Shown in pieces: positions 1 to 5,994 of a stretch of DNA of 12,521 nucleotides (the stretch's first letter is position 1; every line of letters begins with the position of its first letter). The DNA is from CAWJHE01 sp964614855 (GTDB taxonomy: Bacteria; Chloroflexota; Anaerolineae; Anaerolineales; UBA4823). The translations under genes and the position numbers were made by a program. The notes beneath the pieces are model-generated. The model searched no databases. It was not told the DNA's origin and saw nothing but the letters and a program-made list of their open reading frames with translations. Location of the stretch: positions 1 through 12,521 of the forward strand of contig CAZTMX010000076.1 of assembly GCA_964614855.1 (NCBI GenBank), read 5' to 3'.

Positions 1-1
1 C

Positions 2-262
2 GATGCAGCCTGGTGGACTGCCAGCCGCTCGTTAGATCGCCTGGTGATGATGATCGGCGAGATGGTGCAATACAAAAACTTCCATGATGATCCGACCAAA
101 CCACCATTTCCCTGGGATCCTGAAGCTGCCCGTTGGTGCCGAGAATATCGCAAGAAGAATCCCAACGCTTTCCCGGTTGATACACGAGAATTGCTGCTAC
201 CTGAAAAGATCACCATCAAAAAGCCGCAAAAGTCTTCAAAGCCACACATCCGCTTGAAATAA
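2..262 (+). CDS. C-terminal part of an E2-like (UBC-fold) conjugating protein, cut by window edge
   Basis: The reading frame is open from base 2 with no stop before the window edge, so this is the 3' end of a longer gene. The GTG at 44 is an internal Val, not a convincing start. The visible 86 residues hold a helix (WWTASRSLDRLVMMIGEMVQY), then a WDPEAARWCREY segment and a Lys-rich tail. This matches the C-terminal helices of prokaryotic E2-like proteins, where a hydrophobic LVxxIGEM(I/V) helix is followed by a P(L/F)xxEAARW stretch. The catalytic Cys would lie upstream and is not visible. Context supports the call: a ubiquitin-like gene follows 99 bases later and a JAB peptidase after that. 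The role would be transfer of the activated ubiquitin-like protein. The family call is by recognition of this short segment plus context, so it is moderately sure; another C-terminal helical domain is possible. Confidence 0.6.
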   Translation, partial: DAAWWTASRSLDRLVMMIGEMVQYKNFHDDPTKPPFPWDPEAARWCREYRKKNPNAFPVDTRELLLPEKITIKKPQKSSKPHIRLK

Positions 263-361
263 TTCCGGAGCTGGTGATGTGTGGTCTCCGCCCAAGTATG
301 CGTGGTGGAGGAGAATCCATCCATTTTATTCATTTTTGTAGATCAAAAGGAGACAGAAAAA

Positions 362-628
362 ATGACAGATAAATCCGTATCCCTCGTGCTTCCAGCCGGA
401 GGCACACGCACAGCAGAAGTTCCGGATGATGTCCCCGTCAGGGAACTGATCCCCGAGCTGGCAACATCGCTTGAGTTACCCACTACCGGCCCAGACGGTC
501 GACCGATCAGCTACCGGTTGGATAGCAAGGCGTTGGGGCGCGAACTCCAGGAGACAGAAACGCTTGGAGACGCAGGGGTGCCGCAAGATGATCGCTTGAT
601 CATCACCGCGGATATCACTGCGGGATAA
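362..628 (+). CDS. YukD/EsaB-type ubiquitin-like protein
   Basis: An 88-residue beta-grasp candidate. The start ATG at 362 is chosen because a strong AAAAGGAG site lies at 345-352; an in-frame GTG at 281 would add 27 poorly conserved residues and has no such site. The sequence follows the YukD/EsaB pattern: a first strand (VSLVLPAG), a second strand with EVPDDVPVRELIPEL leading into the helix, a Y-R-L strand, and the closing block GRELQETETLGDAGVPQDDRLIITAD. In B. subtilis and S. aureus YukD/EsaB belong to type VII secretion loci, but YukD-like proteins also occur beside E1/E2/JAB genes in bacteria, as here. The protein ends ...TAG with no residues after the final Gly, so it could be activated by an E1 without prior trimming. 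The expected role is a protein modifier conjugated by the upstream E2-like enzyme. Fold assignment is fairly sure; covalent conjugation is inferred. Confidence 0.75.
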   Translation: MTDKSVSLVLPAGGTRTAEVPDDVPVRELIPELATSLELPTTGPDGRPISYRLDSKALGRELQETETLGDAGVPQDDRLIITADITAG

Positions 629-635
629 AGGAAAA

Positions 636-670
636 ACTAGGTGAATGTCTGCTAAGTCAATTCACCTGGT
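636..670 (+). promoter_or_regulatory. Intercistronic hairpin between the ubiquitin-like and JAB genes
   Basis: Bases 636-646 (ACTAGGTGAAT) and 660-670 (ATTCACCTGGT) form an 11-bp stem with one G-U pair and a 13-base loop. No T run follows, so it is not a classic intrinsic terminator. It begins 8 bases after the stop of the ubiquitin-like gene and ends 38 bases before the JAB start. It may protect the upstream mRNA from 3' decay or reduce read-through, letting the small modifier be made in excess over the peptidase. That role is inference. Confidence 0.5.
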
Positions 671-708
671 CTCTCCGTAGATGCATAAAGATTATACCAT
701 GAGGAGCA

Positions 709-1344
709 ATGCCATCCATTCGCCTTAAACCTGTAGAGATACCCAAACCACGCACGGCGCACATCCCGTTCAAGCGCGCCCTGTATTGGCAATCGCCGTA
801 TGAGAGCAATAACTCAGAACCGGTGGTGTCTATATTCGTGGCGCCACGTGCCTTTGTTCACGTGAGCTCCCATGCCCAAAGTGACCTGAATAACGAGGTG
901 GGAGGCTGGTTGGTTGGCAAGTGGCGCCTGGACAAACTCCTCAACCAGCAGTTTATCGTGGTGGAGAACAGTCTCCCAGCTCCTTTCACGCGCCACGGCC
1001 AGGCTTTTTTGACTTTCACCCAGGACTCACAAGTGGCCTTACAAAACTTGCTCGAGGAGCGCTTCCCGGGTAAGGAATTGGTGGGTTGGTATCACACGCA
1101 TCCCAGAATGGGAGTGTTTTTTTCATCCTATGACACCTGGCTACACTCCCATTTCTTTCCAGAATTGCACCAGGTAGCGATGGTCGTTGAACCATACACC
1201 TCAACGGGTGGGTTCTTTGTTCGTGGGGAAGATGGCAGCCTGGACCCAAGGCGATACTATGGTTTTTATGAGCTGATAAACCACAAGCAGGGTAGCGTTG
1301 TGCACTGGTCCAATCTTATCCCTGCAATAGCAATGCAAAAATAG
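709..1344 (+). CDS. JAB/JAMM (MPN+) metallopeptidase, likely deconjugase of the ubiquitin-like protein
   Basis: A 211-residue zinc isopeptidase candidate. The full JAMM set is visible: E63 in NEVGGWLVG, then H129-T-H131-P and, six residues on, S139 and D142 (HTHPRMGVFFSSYD), which fits HxHP-x6-SxxD exactly. The core strand-helix order of the fold runs from about residue 40 (VSIFVAPRAFVHV) to 170, followed by a short C-terminal part ending near Y190. The start at 709 is preceded by GAGGAG at 701-706, a close but clear ribosome site. JAB proteins cleave isopeptide bonds or tails after the terminal Gly of ubiquitin-like proteins; because the neighbour modifier has no tail, removal from targets is the more likely job. 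The residues before 40 are Pro/Lys/Arg rich and outside the catalytic fold. The gene is 9 bases from the next one, so it shares its transcript. Enzyme family is very sure; substrate is inferred from context. Confidence 0.9.
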   Translation: MPSIRLKPVEIPKPRTAHIPFKRALYWQSPYESNNSEPVVSIFVAPRAFVHVSSHAQSDLNNEVGGWLVGKWRLDKLLNQQFIVVENSLPAPFTRHGQAFLTFTQDSQVALQNLLEERFPGKELVGWYHTHPRMGVFFSSYDTWLHSHFFPELHQVAMVVEPYTSTGGFFVRGEDGSLDPRRYYGFYELINHKQGSVVHWSNLIPAIAMQK

Positions 1345-1353
1345 GAGGAATCT

Positions 1354-2214
1354 ATGAGCCGAGTAATGAGGCTTTACTACTATGCCGTTTTCGGGGCGAT
1401 AGGGGGCGTGATCGGTTGGCAGGCCAGTAATATCTTGGGCCTATCATTTTTCGCCGGAAATATCTATCTCAGTGAGATCGTAGTCGGCGCGGTGATCGGA
1501 TTTTGTATCGGGATTTTTATCGGGTTGGCAGAAGGGTTGATGACTCGCAACTATGTACAGGCGCTGCGGACCGGATTTCTCAGCGGACTGATGGGGCTGG
1601 TTGGGGGCGGGATTGGTTTGCCTTTGGCTGAGGCTCTTTTCCAATTATTGGGAGGGCAGGTCTGGGGGCTGGCTCTCGGTTGGGGCTTATTTGGCCTGCT
1701 AATCGGCCTGGCTGCTAGCTTCACAGGCGGCAGCCAGATGTGGAAAGGCGCGCTGGGCGGGCTTTTGGGCGGAATCGCCGGAGGTCTGTTGCTCGAAGCG
1801 GCTCGTTCCTGGATGGAAGACCCTATGATGGGAAAAGCCGTGGGCTTGCTTTTGACAGGCGCCTCAGTCGGTATCTTCACCGCCCTGATCGTATTCTTGC
1901 TTTCCAAAGCCTGGCTGGAAGTTACTTCAGGCAAGCTCAAAGGAACAGAGTTCATTCTCGATAAATTCCTGAAAGCAGAGGGCCCTTCGGCTTTCATCGG
2001 CAGTGATGCGCTTAAATCTGATATTGTTCTGCCCGACCCAGACATTGCCCCTCAGCACGCGCTGCTCAAAGGCGCCGGCACACATTTTAATCTCAAGGAC
2101 ATGAGCTTGAGCGGGACATTCGTTAATAACAACAAGATTGAACAGGCTGTGCTCAAGAACCGCCAGAACATCAAGGTAGGCAACACACAGCTTGTCTATC
2201 ACGAGAAGAGGTGA
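1354..2214 (+). CDS. Multi-pass membrane protein with C-terminal FHA domain
   Basis: A 286-residue protein. Residues about 8-186 are five or six hydrophobic, Gly-rich helices (near 8-28, 41-60, 74-93, 104-124, 132-150 and 163-186) with glycine-zipper patterns such as GALGGLLGGIAGG. Residues about 191-284 form an FHA domain recognisable from IGS-x5-DIVLPDPDIAPQHALL, FNLKDMSLSGTFVNNNKI and the closing LKNRQNIKVGNTQLVYHE. The domain is unusual: the loop Arg of the typical GR motif is Ser217, and the Ser-Arg before the conserved His is Ala-Pro-Gln, so the residues that usually hold phosphothreonine are absent. It may bind a partner without phosphate or serve as a scaffold. The start has AGGAGG at 1345-1350, overlapping the JAB stop. 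FHA and vWA proteins pair often in bacteria. The membrane part may dock the cytosolic modifier machinery; this is inferred. Confidence 0.85.
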   Translation: MSRVMRLYYYAVFGAIGGVIGWQASNILGLSFFAGNIYLSEIVVGAVIGFCIGIFIGLAEGLMTRNYVQALRTGFLSGLMGLVGGGIGLPLAEALFQLLGGQVWGLALGWGLFGLLIGLAASFTGGSQMWKGALGGLLGGIAGGLLLEAARSWMEDPMMGKAVGLLLTGASVGIFTALIVFLLSKAWLEVTSGKLKGTEFILDKFLKAEGPSAFIGSDALKSDIVLPDPDIAPQHALLKGAGTHFNLKDMSLSGTFVNNNKIEQAVLKNRQNIKVGNTQLVYHEKR

Positions 2215-2217
2215 GAA

Positions 2218-3393
2218 ATGCGTACCATCAAACGAACCCTCAGATACTCGGCATTGCTAGTGGGTGTAATACTCACCCTCAGCGGCTTTGCGCCCTTTCA
2301 ACAAGCCACCCCTGAACCGGGTTCAAGCATAGCCCGAATTACCCAGGTTGATACGTCAATGTTTCCAAAGGTGACGGTTTATATTTCAGTAACCGACGCC
2401 TCTGGCGAGCCAACACCGGTCAGCCTGGCGAACATTGAACTCAAAGAAAACGGTCAGGTGATGCAGCCCGACGAGATCGGCGGCGCGGCCGAAATCGGTC
2501 CGCTGACCACGATGCTGGTGGTCGATATCTCCGGCAGTATGAACCATGGTGACAAGCTGAGCGCTGCAAAAGATGCTGCCATCGCCTATGTCGAACAGGC
2601 GCGACCCTCAGACCAGATTGGACTGATCAGCTTTAACACGGAGATCGAGTATGTCCAACCCATCACAGCGGATCATCAAGCGGTAATTAAGGCCATCGAG
2701 GGGCTCCGGGCTCAAGATGATACCGCCATGTATGACGCCTTAGAACTCGGGATTGAATACCTGGAGAGCACCACGGGACGCAAGGCCGTGATTGTGTTGA
2801 CGGATGGACTGGATAACCGAAGCAAGACAAACTCGTTGGAGGTGGTCCAAATGATCGGACCTGAAGGCCTTTCGATCTCAACCATCGGGCTTGGCGACCC
2901 CAGCCAAAGCACGGGTGCGATTACCAGCCTGAACGAGCCTGCTCTAAAATCACTGGCCGAAGCAGCCGGCGGCGCCTACGGATATGCTAACGATGCCGAG
3001 TCTTTGACCGCCCTGTATCAACAATTAGGTCGCGCCATGCAGAGCGAATATGCCATCACCTATACCTCGCCATCCAAACTGCGAGATGGCGTCAATCGTT
3101 CATTGAGCGTGGCGTTAATCGAGAATGAAGACGAGCCGGGGGCGATGAGCGCTGAACTCACTTACAATCCTGGCGGCCTGGTCCCAGAAGTGGCGCAAAA
3201 GGCTTCCTGGAGCACCTTCGCCATCCTGCTAATAATCCTGGCAGCTATGCTGTTCATCCCATCTCTGATTTCTGCGCTGGTAAGGCGCAAGGATGGAAAC
3301 ACAACTGCTCAACAGGGTGGGGTAAAGCTAACTGGTGCAGCGCCTAAACCCCCGGGTGGGAAGCGCACAACGAAAGTGAAGATAAAGAATTAA
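2218..3393 (+). CDS. Exported, membrane-anchored von Willebrand factor A (vWA) domain protein
   Basis: A 391-residue protein. An N-terminal signal sequence (basic MRTIKR, then a hydrophobic run to about residue 23) is followed by a beta-rich segment at 35-95, a vWA domain at about 96-275, a linker domain at 278-318, one membrane helix at about 332-355, and a basic Lys/Arg/Gly-rich tail of some 36 residues that should face the cytosol. The metal-dependent adhesion site is complete: D103-I-S105-G-S107, T169 in DDTAMYDAL and D196 in VLTDGLDN. The vWA domain therefore sits outside the membrane and can bind a partner through a divalent metal. The gene starts 3 bases after the FHA gene, with a ribosome site inside the end of that gene, pointing to coupled translation and a joint complex. 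A terminator hairpin follows within 30 bases. Domain call is very sure; the ligand is unknown. Confidence 0.9.
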   Translation: MRTIKRTLRYSALLVGVILTLSGFAPFQQATPEPGSSIARITQVDTSMFPKVTVYISVTDASGEPTPVSLANIELKENGQVMQPDEIGGAAEIGPLTTMLVVDISGSMNHGDKLSAAKDAAIAYVEQARPSDQIGLISFNTEIEYVQPITADHQAVIKAIEGLRAQDDTAMYDALELGIEYLESTTGRKAVIVLTDGLDNRSKTNSLEVVQMIGPEGLSISTIGLGDPSQSTGAITSLNEPALKSLAEAAGGAYGYANDAESLTALYQQLGRAMQSEYAITYTSPSKLRDGVNRSLSVALIENEDEPGAMSAELTYNPGGLVPEVAQKASWSTFAILLIILAAMLFIPSLISALVRRKDGNTTAQQGGVKLTGAAPKPPGGKRTTKVKIKN

Positions 3394-3422
3394 GCTTCAC
3401 AGGCATTGGCTTACGAATCAAA

Positions 3423-3480
3423 CGGTCTCAGGTACTTGTTGGGGGTCTTTACAAAAACCTGAGACCGGTCTTTCTTCTTT
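3423..3480 (+). terminator. Terminator hairpin of the ubiquitin-like cassette
   Basis: A perfect 11-bp stem joins CGGTCTCAGGT (3423-3433) to ACCTGAGACCG (3457-3467). Inside the 23-base loop a further TTGT/ACAA pairing (3436-3439 with 3451-3454) lengthens it. A pyrimidine tail GTCTTTCTTCTTT follows on the + strand, as expected for intrinsic termination 30 bases after the vWA stop. The tail is T-rich but interrupted, so strength is uncertain. Confidence 0.65.
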
Positions 3481-3515
3481 GCGTCCCCGCGTGGACCTGA
3501 CTCGAACACCACGGC

Positions 3516-3951
3516 GAAGACCACCTCGCCAAAATTGACCACCCCGTCGATTTTGGCGCCGATGTCACTCTGCCACCAGCCGCCCATCTGCAGGGTATCA
3601 GACGAACTCACTGTCAACCACCACTGTGCCGTTGGGATCTTAACCCAGCGTTACCAATGCTTCTTCAAGTTGGAGAATGTCTTCGCCTTCGAGGACGATC
3701 GTCTCTATAAGGATGTTATTGTCCTCGCCGCTCCGGACTTCATTACCGCCATCCATGTTTCGATAGGCAGGCAATTCTCTGAATAGCAGGATAACAAGTT
3801 TATTATCAACCGTAAACAAGACCTCACCCTGGCGGATCGTTTGACCTGCTCCTGGGATATCCGTGATGGTACCGTCCATCATCGTCCTGACAGGGTCGTC
3901 CTCAATAGAGCTGATCAACCCGATAAAGGTCTCTTCCTGGATCAGGTCGGT
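3516..3951 (-). pseudogene. Broken HlyD-like efflux adaptor with peptidoglycan-binding-like segment
   Basis: Read on the - strand from about 3951, a frame gives LITDLIQEETFIGLISSIED, then DGTITDIPGAGQTIRQGEVL (a biotinyl-lipoyl-like half motif), TVDNKLVILLFRELPAYRNM, and LEGEDILQLEEALVTLG. This is the C-terminal pattern of HlyD/MacA-type periplasmic adaptors that carry a peptidoglycan-binding-like unit (VLYxVDNxPVVLLYGxxPAYR ... DVxQLExxLxxLGY). A TAA at 3640-3642 stands where the family has Tyr; after it the frame continues DPNGTVVVDSEF, then a frameshift near 3600-3612 moves the reading to SDTLQMGGWWQSDIGAKIDG and FGEVVF. Nothing matching the N-terminal half is visible upstream (a TGA closes the frame). 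So the gene is truncated, carries a stop and a frameshift, and is non-functional. Two of the fragments could be misread as separate small genes; their joint match to one family argues against that. Confidence 0.7.
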
Positions 3952-4048
3952 GATGAGTCAGACTCAATGGATGAGTTTATCTCTGTATGTGTGGTGTGGT
4001 CATTCATTTGTGATTCTTATTCTAAAAGGATCTCCACTGGCGATTGTT

Positions 4049-4300
4049 TTACTTCTCTTTGCCGCCGTCGCATGATCCGCTACCAAAGCAGATTGCGATG
4101 GCTTCTTGGGCATCTGGGTCATCCCAATCAAAGGTGTTTTTGAGATCTTCCATAGCGAATCGAACCGATCATAGAAAATAGCATAGGACCAATCCTGGAC
4201 TGTTCGTTTACCCAACGAAGGTTCGAACCACTTACAGTGAGTTTTTTGGGATTTCAATCTCGACCCCTAATTCTGCCAATTCTCCCCTGGACTCAAACCG
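4049..4300 (-). pseudogene. Small acidic, Cys-containing ORF and upstream fragments; probably a decayed small gene
   Basis: A short - strand ORF runs from ATG at 4153-4151 to TAA at 4049-4051 (34 residues): an acidic part (MEDLKNTFDWDDPDAQEAI) and a Gly/Ser/Cys end (AICFGSGSCDGGKEK). It has no ribosome site. Upstream, other frames of the same strand carry protein-like pieces: ESRGELAELGVEIEIPKNSL (from about 4294, ending in TAA) and GKRTVQDWSYAIFYDRFDS. Joined through one stop and two frame changes they would make a single small protein of about 80 residues, so decay of one gene is the simplest reading. I do not recognise the family. A short peptide gene with an acidic leader and a two-Cys end is an alternative, but the missing ribosome site argues against it. 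Confidence 0.3.
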
Positions 4301-4311
4301 AATAGATAACA

Positions 4312-4344
4312 AAAGCCGTTCCACAATTTTTGCGGAACGGCTTT
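4312..4344 (-). terminator. Terminator downstream of the ABC operon, possibly bidirectional
   Basis: A perfect 11-bp stem (AAAGCCGTTCC at 4312-4322 with GGAACGGCTTT at 4334-4344) and an 11-base loop. On the - strand the stem is followed by TTTTGTTATCTATT, and on the + strand by CTTTCTTTAGTTTGT, so either direction could stop. It lies 110 bases past the ABC ATPase stop, with no gene in between; the stretch 4345-4453 shows only a 10-bp palindrome at 4375-4384. Confidence 0.75.
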
Positions 4345-4453
4345 CTTTAGTTTGTGCCCCCACGGGGGTACCGTACGTTAACGTGTCTTAGCCGCGAAAG
4401 GGTGCTCGGATTATTTTGTTGCCCACACGCCAAAATGCTGGGGCAAGCAACGG

Positions 4454-5116
4454 TCAAGAATCTTGAGCCGGCGCCAGTTTGCCCTCCGCCATCATAAAAG
4501 CCTGGTCGCATAAGATCGTAATCTCATCTTTGCTGTGACTGGTGATCAGGATGGTCTTGCCTTGTTCACGAAGTTCGATCAAATAACGATAGATCTCTCG
4601 CTGCCCATCGAAATCCAGGCCATTAGTCGGCTCATCCAAGATCAATAGTTCGGGGTCTTCCATAATAGCCTGTGCCAGCCCCAGGCGTTGGCGCATGCCG
4701 GTTGAGTAGGCGCTGACTGGACGGCGGTCATTGGCATCCAGTCCCACGGAATGCAAAGCCTCTACAATATTCGTTTGGCCAATCGTCCCCTGGATGCTGG
4801 CCAACAGTTCCAGGTTTCGCAAGCCGCTTTCAGCCATTAAGAAGCCTGGACTATCAATCAATATTCCACTTGCGTATGGAAATTCGACTTCGGAACCAAT
4901 CTTTTGGCCGAAAATTTCGACCTGCCCACTGTTTGGGCGGATCAGCCCGCACAAGATCCGCAGGAAGACACTTTTGCCAGAGCCATTTGCACCACTGATC
5001 CCAAAGATCACACCAGGCGGCATATCGAAATCAACACCATCCAGAACCATCCGCGGACCAAAATATTTGGTCACCCCGTGGGCAGAGATGATTGTTTTTT
5101 TGTCTGTGTTTTGCAT
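4454..5116 (-). CDS. ABC transporter ATP-binding protein
   Basis: A 220-residue ATPase subunit. Walker A is GANGSGKS (residues 42-49), the signature is YSTGMRQRL (137-145), Walker B is LLILDE (157-162) followed by PTNGLD (D-loop), and the switch His is H194 in ITSHS. The IDSPGF segment near 87-92 takes the Q-loop area and resembles the (E/D)xPGF seen in drug, bacitracin and lantibiotic-immunity type exporters. The length is typical of a single ATPase domain with little beyond it. It is the last gene of the operon, 28 bases after the second membrane protein, with AAGGAT upstream of ATG. It would power the two ABC-2 type membrane proteins encoded just before it. Substrate cannot be read from the sequence; export of, or protection from, a peptide-like or lipid-like compound is a guess from family. 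Confidence 0.93.
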   Translation of the reverse strand: MQNTDKKTIISAHGVTKYFGPRMVLDGVDFDMPPGVIFGISGANGSGKSVFLRILCGLIRPNSGQVEIFGQKIGSEVEFPYASGILIDSPGFLMAESGLRNLELLASIQGTIGQTNIVEALHSVGLDANDRRPVSAYSTGMRQRLGLAQAIMEDPELLILDEPTNGLDFDGQREIYRYLIELREQGKTILITSHSKDEITILCDQAFMMAEGKLAPAQDS

Positions 5117-5144
5117 GGTTGACTATCCTTATCAAAATTCACTA

Positions 5145-5969
5145 TCAGGGCCGGGTAGCAAAATGATCCTGCCTCTGACTGAGAAATAGTCCCAAGACAG
5201 ACAGGCAGGCCAGCCAGACCACCCAGTAGAGGATGGAGAGATGAACTGGAATATCTCGAAACGGAAGGGGGAAATGATTGAACATCAGGTGTTTGTAGAT
5301 GAACAGCATGACCCAGCCTGAGGGATTGGAGATCCAATTCACAGCAAAGCTGGCCATGAGCGCGGACAGAGCGGCCAGGTAGCCAACCAAAAATCGGCGG
5401 CTCCACTGCGTGACTACTATCATCAACAAGCCCAGGCTGAACCACCCCAACATCAGCAGCAGTAAAATTAGGCCGATGATTAACATGGCCGCTGAATTCC
5501 GCGGGGTGAACAACGGGACATTCAACGATTCTGGCGTGGCTGTGGCCAGCGTGCTCCAGGCGAACTCAACCGGGAAAACAAAGGCAGCAAAGGCGATCAC
5601 GATGCCGGTTACAAGAAGAGTGTAGGCGATGACAGAAACGGCCAAAACCAGGCATTTAGCCAGCCACCAGACTCGCCGTGACCCCAGGCGTAAGAGCGCC
5701 AGTTGACCGAATCCTGGCTCAGGCAGCAGGTCACAAACCAGGAACAGGAACAGGTTAGTGATGATCAAGACAATATTCCAGCCATTGCCAAAAGTGATGA
5801 AAAATACATCCCAAATATTCGCTGCCGTACCAGAATGCAGTTCCAGCAGCGAGCGGATGGCATTGACCGAACGATAGGCAATGAACAACATCACCGGCAG
5901 CAGCAGCAGCCAGCGCTTGCGCAAGAGATACTGGTGGATTTGAATATTGAGGTAAGAAAGCAGTCTCAT
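5145..5969 (-). CDS. ABC-2 type transporter membrane protein (second subunit)
   Basis: A 274-residue integral membrane protein with about six hydrophobic segments: near residues 18-36, 51-80, 106-134, 157-187, 192-212 and 240-262. The layout of an N-terminal helix, a polar stretch, then five grouped helices is usual for ABC-2 permeases of antibiotic or peptide exporters. ATG at 5969 is preferred because CAGGTG lies seven bases before it and a start there does not overlap the previous gene; an upstream in-frame start at 6023 would overlap that gene's end. It sits 25 bases after the first permease and 28 bases before the ATPase. No close family name is recognised, and it shares no obvious motif with the first permease, so the two probably form a heterodimer. 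Confidence 0.8.
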   Translation of the reverse strand: MRLLSYLNIQIHQYLLRKRWLLLLPVMLFIAYRSVNAIRSLLELHSGTAANIWDVFFITFGNGWNIVLIITNLFLFLVCDLLPEPGFGQLALLRLGSRRVWWLAKCLVLAVSVIAYTLLVTGIVIAFAAFVFPVEFAWSTLATATPESLNVPLFTPRNSAAMLIIGLILLLLMLGWFSLGLLMIVVTQWSRRFLVGYLAALSALMASFAVNWISNPSGWVMLFIYKHLMFNHFPLPFRDIPVHLSILYWVVWLACLSVLGLFLSQRQDHFATRP

Positions 5970-5994
5970 GATTGCACCTGGATTAGTCTGAATA

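Noticed and set aside
281..361. Upstream GTG start for the ubiquitin-like gene, adding 27 residues.
   Set aside because: No ribosome site at 281, whereas ATG at 362 has AAAAGGAG at good spacing and the fold begins right after it.
1551..2045. 164-residue open frame on the - strand.
   Set aside because: It is antisense to the membrane FHA gene, has Pro/Ser/Lys composition typical of a shadow frame, and matches no motif.
4357..4368. CCCCCACGGGGG as a small hairpin or shared element with 8772.
   Set aside because: A two-base loop cannot form well, and the shared word is short and self-complementary, so chance is a fair explanation.
4375..4384. 10-base palindrome ACGTTAACGT as an operator.
   Set aside because: It is isolated, downstream of an operon, and not near any promoter-like boxes.
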